Assembly (NCBI RefSeq): GCF_949628265.1
Contig: NC_088786.1
Span: forward strand, 10,912,001-10,976,000
Origin: Cloeon dipterum
Lineage: Eukaryota; Arthropoda; Insecta; Ephemeroptera; Baetidae
DNA length: 64,000 bases
Direction of reading: 5' to 3'
Shown here: piece by piece, positions 54,771 to 64,000 of the stretch
Numbering within the stretch: the first letter of the stretch is position 1
How the letters are laid out: the number at the start of each line of letters is the position of its first letter
The notes under the pieces: model-generated
What the model was told of the DNA's origin: nothing
What the model saw: only the letters and a program-made list of their open reading frames with translations
The model's database searches: none
Translations under genes and position numbers: made by a program

Positions 54771-57700
54771 CATGCTTTCCGCCCTTTTTACTTAAATAGA
54801 TTATTGTGGTTTTTAGTCGGAGATTATGCAACCTGCTCAAGGACCCTTTCGCGCAAAATTCTTGCAATTCTGTTAAAATTAAAAGCTTGAATCAAACTAT
54901 TTACGATAGCTGCTAGATTTAATTTTGAAAATTAATTGATGACATTATATAGGTTGGCAAATATAATTACAGCGTTGCGCAATAAAAGCTTGTTAACAAT
55001 TCCAAATCAGTTTCTCCAAAACAAGTCATTACATATTTGTAAAATTGGGATTTCAAGATCGAATCCATCGGTTTAAAACACTTCTCTTTTCTTGAAAAAC
55101 AATTGTAAAATTCTACTTGCAAGGATCGTGCAATCAGATGATCTTTCCTCGCCTCCTGGGTTATAATGTTAAAATAATTTCCAGATTTTTCATCCGGTAA
55201 TGTCTAATAATCAAACTAATTAACCTATGTTATTATTATTTCACAAAATTAAAATTTCGTACTGAAATGTGGCCGCTCTAGGAGGAAAAAATTAACCTCG
55301 CTTTTCCACATTTCGATATAATACTTTTTCATTTCACACCCCGCTCACTCTGCACGTACTACATACACCAAGTACCTCTAAATAAACTTTTGGGACAGCG
55401 CTATTTTGGCTTCAATTCGAACTAATGGATGGACTAATTAAAGTAATGACCAAAAGGATTTTTCTGCTACTGGTAGTGGGGACAAATTCACAAATTGAAT
55501 GCCATTTGAGATATTTTCCTAAAAAATACCCAATTACGAGAGGAATTCTTTCACAGCCCTATACGATTTTTCTCGAGATAGAGTTCCTTCAGCAATATGG
55601 ATCCACGTAACACACGTAGGATCAAGCTCATATGCGCGGGACAAGTCACGTTCAAGACAGACAGAACACATTACAGATTAAAATACTCGATCCGATGAAG
55701 TCCATGAGAATTGGTATGTGGCCGGAGGCGCCTGCTGCGCCCGACCCACAGCAGATTTCTTTCCCATCCGACTAGTACATGCATATATGTGTATATTCCC
55801 TCTCTGATTTGCCTGCGGACCTTTTTTACTTGATTTCCAAGCGCAAACGGGAGCAGGAGCCTAGCAGAGGGGTCAAACAAACGAGTCGTCTCGTGTTTAT
55901 GGTCGCGCGCGCGAGCGTCACTTGTTTTATTTCCTCTGGCTGCACCGCCCTGCCTGCCTCCCTGCCTCCGGGGGCGAAATTGAGTTCGATGAATGAATTT
56001 CAATCAGTCGGAAGGAAGGAAGCGCAGTTGTTGCCGACAGCAAGCAGACACAATAAGCCTCTCGCGCGCGCCCAAATCGAGTTCCAGTTCAAACAAACTC
56101 CGCCCGTTCCGCTCTGCTCCCGGTGCTGGGGTGTAAATATGTTGGCGCGCGCCTATTCTAATTGATTATTTGCTGAGGGAGGCAGTAGCGGCCGCGTGGC
56201 TGCAAAACTGGCTCGTTTGCAGTCTGCTCTTCATTTATAGCTGCCACTCGAAATTCCGAACTGTGAATTGCTTTATCAGCTGCTAATTAGTCTGCAAACA
56301 CTGTTGCTTTGCGCTCGTGTGCCTTGACTTGCTGAACGCTTTTTGCTTCTTTGGATTGTTGTTCGTCAGTGTCAAGTGACTCTGACACGTTCCCCTTTCG
56401 TTTGTATATCGCTAGCTGCTGGTGTAAAGGGGTTGTGGGCGACGAGGGTTGTCAAGAAGTTTCTTGTTTTGTTCAATTTTACTTCTAATTGAAAATTGAA
56501 AGCACGGCGTATAGCTGTAAAATATTGTCTCACTTTGCTTATCTCCGAGGATGGGCTTTATTCAAAGGAAGGATTGAAGTTGGAAATTTAGTAAGAACAT
56601 GTTGAAACCCTGGAGAGGTTGTTAAGAATAGGAGAGGGTAAGAAATAAAAATCCAACGGAGTGTTCAGAAACTGGATTTTTTTCAGGATTGGAGCCATAA
56701 AAAAAGGAAAAATGAATATTCGCAGTTATGTTCCGGAAATTTTCCAACCCTTAGAGAAAATAGTATTTTTTATCACCTTCCAGAATTTGTGATGATTTTA
56801 TTTTGCAATAGTATAGCCATTGCTGACTTAGATATATGTTAGATCATACGTGGTTTCTGCGTTATTAAAGGAAATAAACATAAATCCCCAAGAAAATAAA
56901 CCACTTAAATTACTTCATCTTCGTCAAACCTTGTACAAACGACTTGAGTTAAATGCATGTCTAACCCTAGCCAAGCCTAATCGCTTGGATGTCATAATTG
57001 ATTCTCACAACACCACCGAGGAGGGAATTATCTTCTCAGCCGCACGCAAGTCAACGCATTTCCGGTGCTTAGAGTGCCAGAGTGCGAACTGATGATGTTG
57101 GAAATAGACCCCTTTGTGGCTGCGAATAAACTTTTTGACCTAAACAAGACTGGGGGCAGAGGGCGAAATCAACCCTTCCATGTCGAGCCTTTGCAAAGTT
57201 TATGTTCAGTTCAAGAGCCAGACCAAACACAAGGCCGGCAGACCAACTCGGCGGAGAGCAAGGCCAATTAATTATCAGCCAAGTTTTTCCTTTGACTTTT
57301 CAACTATTTATTCAGAACAAGCAGCAACTAGGCTCGGTTTGTTTAACGTATGTGAAAAAAGCGGCACCCAACTCGTCTGTGTACATTATCAACATTGATG
57401 TTTACGCACACGTACGCATGTTCTCTTTAAAAGCACACAACATATGTGAAATTCCGAGCCGGCTGTGCACATTACATGAATGAACTCCATCGCTCTGCCC
57501 GCTCTGCCGCCCGAATATAAATTAACCAGCACGCGGCGTCGAAAGCGCGAAGGCATTAATCAGACGAGAGCTCAGCAACAAACGTGTCGGCGTTGCTCAG
57601 CATAAATATCATCGGGCTGGATAAAAAGTGGATTATTCGCACCCCGGTGCATACGGCGCAGAAGCCGTGAGAGTGTGATCTCTGTGACAAGTTAGGTGAA

Positions 57701-60700
57701 GCAACTGTCAATTCGAATCTATGTTGGCGAAATCATCTGCGTCCAACGGGCACTACTTGGATGCTCGAGAGGCTATAATTACCGTTTCTATAGCAAAGGG
57801 ATGGCACGTAGCTTGATCTTTTCCAATAACAAATTTATAACGACTGCTGCAGTACTATTGTAACTTTATATTGGCTAATGGTTCAGTTGATTAGCGGTTA
57901 TTGATTCAATGGGAGCGCTAATTTCATTAAATTTTGACCTTTGTATTTTATATGAATTTTTTACCGGTTACAAATTATAACTTTTTTGTCGCTCGCTATG
58001 TCGTCCAAGGTTTTTTATTACCAAGAAAATTTAGTTGACCGAATATTTTTATAAGATCTGCAGATTCCAACTGATGACAACTTAACGAAATTTTAAATTC
58101 AAAAAATACATTTTTACCAATATTAGATACTTTCCCCATATCTACATTTCTTATAATTATTAAAAAATACCTTACTCATTCAAATGAAGACAGAGTAAGA
58201 TAATAAATGCTTTATAATATGATAAAATAATTTTCCCTGTAAGCTGGAAATATTTTGCTGTACATTTTAAAACTTGGTTAAATTATTCTGAACCTAAAAG
58301 TTAATTTTTTGCTCTTATAACGGGTTAGAATTTTTTCATATTTTTACATACTGCAAAAATGTACAAAGGTTGCCTCTTAATCGCCAAAAACAACTATTTT
58401 AGCCGGGAAAACCCACTAAGAGATTGATAATATTAGGTTCAAAAATATAGAAAAAATATAGAAGCCGAAACAATTAAGCTTACAAATCGTGGCAATCATT
58501 TACTATAAATTAAGTCAATTAATAACGATTTCTAAGAGGATGCCACAATATATTATCGATTTAATCATTTAAACACAAAAGCAAGAATTCACGCCAGATT
58601 CAACTGAACAAGGGATTTTGATTAAAGTCTCTTTAGAGCGATCCAATAAGGAATCCAGATACCAAAGTTTTAACTAGTTGCAAAGATGATTATGCAAAAT
58701 TAAGCCGATTCTCAGAATTCCGCTGTCACACACAATCCCGAATGCTGGCAATTGGACGCGGAGGCTAATCACGCATTCAAGAAAATTACCCCGACAGACG
58801 CACAAGTCAAAAATCCAATTTCCTCAAAGTGGTCGCTGGTTGCCGGCTCTTTGCGCAGATAGAGCAGAACAAGAGTGCGGGCTTGAAGATAAGCAAGAAA
58901 ATATTACGCGCGTGTATTATTATATATATTATATTGCGAGCTGGAGGCGGCGCGCTCGCGTATTGAAATCCAATTTCTCCGCTGCATGCACAGCCAGCAC
59001 ACACGTCCGCACAATTCGGGCAAAGCGGCTCCGACACGGCCAATCCGAATATTTATTATTCGATGTAATGGTGCAAAAATAGGTACGTAATAAACCAAGC
59101 TCAACTTCCTCCGGGATGGAAGCGAATAAATTTTAATAAGTTGCTCATTACCAAGAACTGCATCAAAGCAGCGAGCGAGCTGTCTGCCTGTCGAGTGACG
59201 GGGAGACAAAAAGCAAAGCCGTCTGATTAAACGCCGCCTTTTTGCCGTCAATTTCGTCCTTTTGCTGTTGTTTAATTCCGAAAAAGGCAGCCAGCAGCGG
59301 CAGCTTCAAAAAGGAGGGGTGTGTTAAATAATGAGCCTTTTATACGTCAGACTGAATGTTTGTATGTAGCTTCGTAGAAAAGTGCTGCTGAACATTATTT
59401 AATTCATTACTGACGCTGACAGAGACATTTTTTGAATGGGAGGTGTAATTTGATATACCCTGAAGAACGCCTTTATCCTAAATTGTCAATATTTAAGGCA
59501 GTGGTGGAAATGTGTAATATTGGTCTTTATTTGCATGACAGAGAAATGTTCAAACGTAAGTGTAACTTAATTGATATTCCTTTTTCGGATTCAAACAATC
59601 TACATTGTAATTGATCCTGTTTTAAGTTAAGGTAGAATTTATCTCGTTTGTCTTTTGGGTATCTGAAATCATAAATGTGAAATTTGATGCTAAAAGTTCG
59701 AAGGAGAGAAAATGTTTTAGTTGATTGAGAGGCACGTTTTGTTAAAGGCTAAAAGTGATTTTTAATCAACATTGGCTATTGATGAGACTACAAATGCACC
59801 AAATAAAAACTAGCCTTTTTATACTTCTATTTGAAGGTTCAGGTTTAGATTCGTTTGATGCTCTAAAAGTCAAACTGAAAAGGGCCAGTGGTGGCGTTAC
59901 TCTTTGTCAATGTTTGCTTCCCTTATATATGTATAAAGCCATTACAAGAGAAGTATTCTGATTCTTTTTTTCACGCTAAATGAGAGAATATGCACGTATA
60001 AAAACGGAACGAATATTCAAAGGAAAAACGATTTTTCACGTCCCTCTTCAGAGAAGTGTCGCTGTTGGCTTGTGTGTTTTATTTCCTCTTTTTCCGTCAT
60101 CACACTCATGAGTCCCAAGACCCCGGAGCGTGGGCAGTCACTCAAAATGCCTTTACGCCGCTTTAAAGTGCGTTTTCCGAGACCGACTGAGCTGAAATTC
60201 CACGCATTTCTGTCCTCGTTGTCACTACGCGAGAGAGTAAATTTCAATCTAGAATGCGGCCCCGAAAGAACAAGAAGATGCTGACAAAGCCCTATTTTTA
60301 AATCTGGGAATAATTTTTCCCTGCGGGACTTTGAGAGAGCGAGGCACTCTCGCCGTAATGCTCCGAAATGAACGCGCCATTAAGCACCTTCGACCCCATA
60401 CATACACCCCGAGCCGGTGCTCGCAGAAGCGAACACTCGCACAGGCCGGATATGTGTAGAGACGGCAAGCGAGCCGTCGCCTTGTTTATTTGCTTAGCAC
60501 TGGCAGCCGGCAGGAAAAATTAATTTATTTGCTCATTCAGACGTCGACCCGAGCGCGATTCCTCCTCTCCGTCCCTCCTTGCGCCCCCGGTGCAGCAAGG
60601 GTAGCCTCCCTTGATCCATAATCCGTTTTACGTACACAGAGCGGAAACTGCTATTTCCGTTCTGCGTGTTGGCGTTTGTCAAGTTTGCTCTCGCGGAAAT

Positions 60701-62284
60701 GTTTAGGGTTGATGTTAATTATTCTGTGATTTGTTAATGATACCCGCAGGCCGTTCAGGGGCCAAAATACCAAAATAGCTTGACCAACGGTCGAGCTGGG
60801 AAAACTTGAAAAGGGTTTTTGCCAGATATTAGTAATTTTTGCATACGTTTTAATCCCAGATCTAATATTTAATGTCGCAAAGTAGAGCAACAGTTGTTAT
60901 TTTAATTAGCTTTTTTTGAAAAATTTCCAGCTTTGTAAAAATTTTGAACATATTTTAATCTGATTTGCAAAAATCCTTTGGATTGAAGATTTTAGCTGGA
61001 ATTTTTTACTTAAAAGACTAAAATAACTTAGTGAGAATAAGCTAGCAGGTTTTACGAAATATTACTCACTTTCAAATAATGGAAGCTTTAACTCAAACTG
61101 TCAGTGTCACTTCCTTCCAAATACTAGACTGAATATTTTTTCTTTTACTATTTTATTTTAGAGTAGTATGTTGCGTAAAAAAATTAAATTCGTTTTCAAG
61201 GATTTGTTTAGAAAATAATTAAGTGACTAGTAAAAAGGAATCTCCTAGTGAGACAAACAAATGATATAATTTCAAATTCATGGAAATAACCTCTCCTGTT
61301 GTAGATTGGCAGAATCCTGATTTTTATATTATCTTGGTAGGTGTTACAATAAAAAGATAAACCAATGTTGTCAGGGGAATAAATACTGTGCATACAAAGT
61401 GGCAATCACCGAGAGGACGCGCAACAAGATTCTCTTTTCCCCACAATCGTCTTATGTATATCACGTGTATGCATCATGCATCACTTCTCGGCGTCACATA
61501 AAACAGTATAATATACTCCATTATCTTAAGCATTTTTCTCGCTCTCCCGCCCGTCTGCCAATCATGAAAAGAAGTGAAGAGCACTCACAGAGTTTTGGTC
61601 AATAATTTCGTACATGCTGGAGACAAATTTACCCCAAATTAAATTTATTTGTAAGTGGAGTTCGTGTGAAAAAATAATATTTTTATATAAGTATATCGGC
61701 AGATATTTTAGTATGAAAGTAAGTAGGTGTTTGGAGAAAAATAAGTAAAATTGCTTGATAGTCCACAATTTGTGCTCATTTAAAGTCGAGAATTAACTGG
61801 CAAGTACCAGGAAAATAGTTGAAAAACAAAGCGCGCATCCTTATAATTGTAAAAATATGAATATAAGAGCTTGAAACACCCATAGAGTTGTATACAACAT
61901 GCATGTGCCATTATCAGAAAACAATATTGAGCGCCTTGTTTTTGCGACGGAAATAGATTTAGGAAAAGTTCCGAACAGATTTATTGGCTTCTGCTCAAGC
62001 TTTTGGTTTCGCCGTGATTCCCGTTTCAACAGTCAAAAAGCTATCTGATGGCGAAGAAAGTTGTTGCAGCTAGAGGATATAATAAACAAAAAAGTTTGCG
62101 ACGTTTTTAAATGCATACGGGGTGCACCGGCGACTGCTTTCGTGCTCTCTTGGCACGCCCGCACAATGCCGCATGAAAAGAGAAAAAAATAAGTGGTACG
62201 AAAGCAACTTGGGCAGCCAAATCAGTATTTATAGATCTATCAAGTGAGCTTCTGGGCAGATTGTTATTTTTTATAGATGCGTGT

Positions 62285-62309
62285 GGCGCGCCCGGCGCGC
62301 CCGGCGCGC
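62285..62309. repeat. GC-only 9-base tandem repeat
   Basis: GGCGCGCCC occurs twice at 62285-62302, followed by a partial third copy GGCGCGC to 62309. Each unit contains the palindrome GGCGCGCC. Confidence 0.9.
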
Positions 62310-62390
62310 AGCCGTTGTTTCCTTTTCCTGCCCGGGGCTGCAAGTGAGCGAGCAAACGATCTTTGCGGATAATTTTATTAGAGGGTCGAT

Positions 62391-62417
62391 TGAGTGAGTG
62401 AGTGAGTGAGCTCACTC
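62391..62417. repeat. (TGAG)5 repeat ending in a palindrome
   Basis: Five TGAG units at 62391-62410 run directly into CTCACTC, so that GAGTGAGCTCACTC is a perfect 14-base palindrome. Confidence 0.9.
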
Positions 62418-64000
62418 GCAGGGGATTGACATTCGCCCGCCGGGCTACCTGCTGAGATTTTAATCTCGTCCTTAGAGCCATTAGCCGCAACTTAATTGAA
62501 ATTGATCCGTTTGCTGTGCGCCAAGATAAGTGCGGACACGTTTTGATTTGTCTTTGTCGAGCGAACTTTCCATTTATCTTTTATAACATTACATTGTGCT
62601 GTGAGCAGGGTGTTTACTCAGCCCTCCCTGCTGCGGTGACCGATGGTGTTCGGAAGCACAAGGGCGGTGTTTTCGCATAATCATGGTTCATTTTATTAAT
62701 GCAAAGGCTGTCGACTCACGGGACTCGCCCCAAAGTGACACTCGAATAATAGTACATTTTCCTTGCATTCACCAATCCACTAGTGTAGGTCTTCAAAATC
62801 TGCATTAAATAATACATCTGTGGGTTTATTTTAAAAATATTTTTTACGTTCAGTTTACCAACTATTGCAGAAATAACAGATCTAGTCCATAACACCGATG
62901 CTATGCTTCAAAACATGATTAAACAAGTATGAATGCATTTAACCATTTTAATAAATTCATTTCACGATATTGTTAGCTCCAATTTTTTCCCTGCAGCTTG
63001 TTATTTTTAATCAAGTACTTGTTTTGAATAGAACATTTCATAATCGGGACAACACAATGAATCCAAACATATAACATCGAATTTATGGAATTTATATCGC
63101 TGTTTTGTTTCTGCAGCTTGTGCAATGTTCGTAAAATCAACAAGCAGTCGGCATTTTCGCTGATTAGTTTGAGTGTATGGACAGAGAACAGCGCCGTCTG
63201 TTTCTAAATTATGCAACACGCGTGGCGTGTGCGTTCAAGCGTTTGCCTAACTTTGCTCAAGCAGACGGCTTCCTGGATCTGTGTCAGAGGCAGAATGTTG
63301 TGCAGTCCTCAACTTTAGTTTGCAAAACTGATTCAAGCAACACGTTTTACTCGTGTTTCAGTCAGTGGAAATAACATCTACCAGAAGATTGCATTTGGAT
63401 GGAAGAGTTGGCAAAAAAATATCAGCTTCCGAAGGCAAGATCAACACATTAGCAAGTTAAAATAACTTCAGAACTCTTGGAGTGGATTGAATTAGAAATT
63501 TGGGAGAGAATCATCTAATTAATTTCCTTGATTAAATCAGTTAAAGTATAATATATAGTTGAAAGTAAACAAAATATCGAATAAATTACTATTGATCGCA
63601 AACACACAATAATTATAATTGAACCTGTTATGGCCAGACTTTTCAGCAGAATCAAGTACAAGTTTGACGCATTAATATTGCGTAAAAACAAAACAGGATT
63701 AATTAAAAATTTGTGCCATTCTAGCATATTCCCGGGAGGGAACCGCCGAAAATGCAAACTAAAAAACATTTCAACTCACACACGCCAATCATCCGCTCTG
63801 CTCAACACACTTGTTTGATCAAACAAATAAAAAATTCACGCTCGACCAACAAACATAATTCATTTTGAGCGAATCTCGGGAGATGCGAAACCATAGCCCG
63901 ACCGCAGGCAATCTGAATTAATGAATACGATGTGAAAATAATGACGATAAGTAACACGGCTCGCGTGAATTCATTAGAGGCTTGCTTTCCAGGGGTCGAC

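Larger units (their letters stand above)
52631..64000. other. Gene-free region with simple repeats and GC-rich islands
   Basis: No open frame over about 130 codons and none with a recognisable domain occurs in 11.4 kb. AT-rich tracts (for example 57840-58560 and 60880-61340) alternate with GC-balanced islands (about 55670-56250, 57480-57720, 58800-59300, 60060-60640 and 62100-62700). The islands contain many homeodomain-like ATTA/TAAT cores, common by chance in such DNA. This could be a regulatory landscape or part of a very long intron of a gene beyond the window. I cannot decide from sequence alone. Confidence 0.5.

Overview
The window reads as nuclear DNA of an arthropod, most probably an insect. 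Genes are split by many short GT-AG introns (54 to several hundred bases). Products match animal-specific families, and the BTB domain is of the Tramtrack type that is expanded in insects. I cannot name the species. All gene models were spliced by hand from reading-frame continuity, splice consensus and remembered homologue sequences. In every model the exon phases agree and the summed length is a multiple of three, but no transcript evidence was available.

Layout, left to right: (1) 1.3-3.7 kb, minus: a BTB-BEN nuclear protein, divergent from (2) HAX1 (4.2-5.7 kb, plus). (3) vilse/ARHGAP39, a WW-WW-MyTH4-RhoGAP protein in 15 exons (7.0-13.5 kb, plus). (4) rictor, the TORC2 scaffold, in 23 exons (15.7-22.8 kb, plus). 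(5) pyd3/UPB1, beta-ureidopropionase, in 8 exons (25.2-27.9 kb, minus). (6) SAP18 (30.0-30.9 kb, plus), tail-to-tail with (7) an ABCG8-like half-transporter (31.1-36.2 kb, minus), which is head-to-head with (8) an ABCG5-like half-transporter (37.0-41.4 kb, plus). (9) A SAM-domain, C-terminally membrane-anchored protein resembling GASZ/ASZ1 of the piRNA pathway (44.5-52.6 kb, plus), for which I find no ankyrin exons. (10) 52.6-64 kb: no recognisable gene; simple repeats and GC-rich islands in AT-rich DNA.

The left 41 kb is a compact housekeeping and signalling cluster. The right 23 kb is gene-poor, with very long introns and intergenic DNA, and looks more like a regulatory landscape.

The most notable points are: the head-to-head ABCG5/ABCG8 pair, the same order as in mammals, with strongly degenerate ATP-binding motifs in both partners; two stop-free introns in rictor whose lengths are multiples of three; a conserved AGC-kinase motif in Rictor; the ankyrin-less GASZ-like gene; and a diverged dispersed repeat shared by a rictor intron and the right-hand region. 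I see no CRISPR, operon, tRNA, rRNA or complete transposon.
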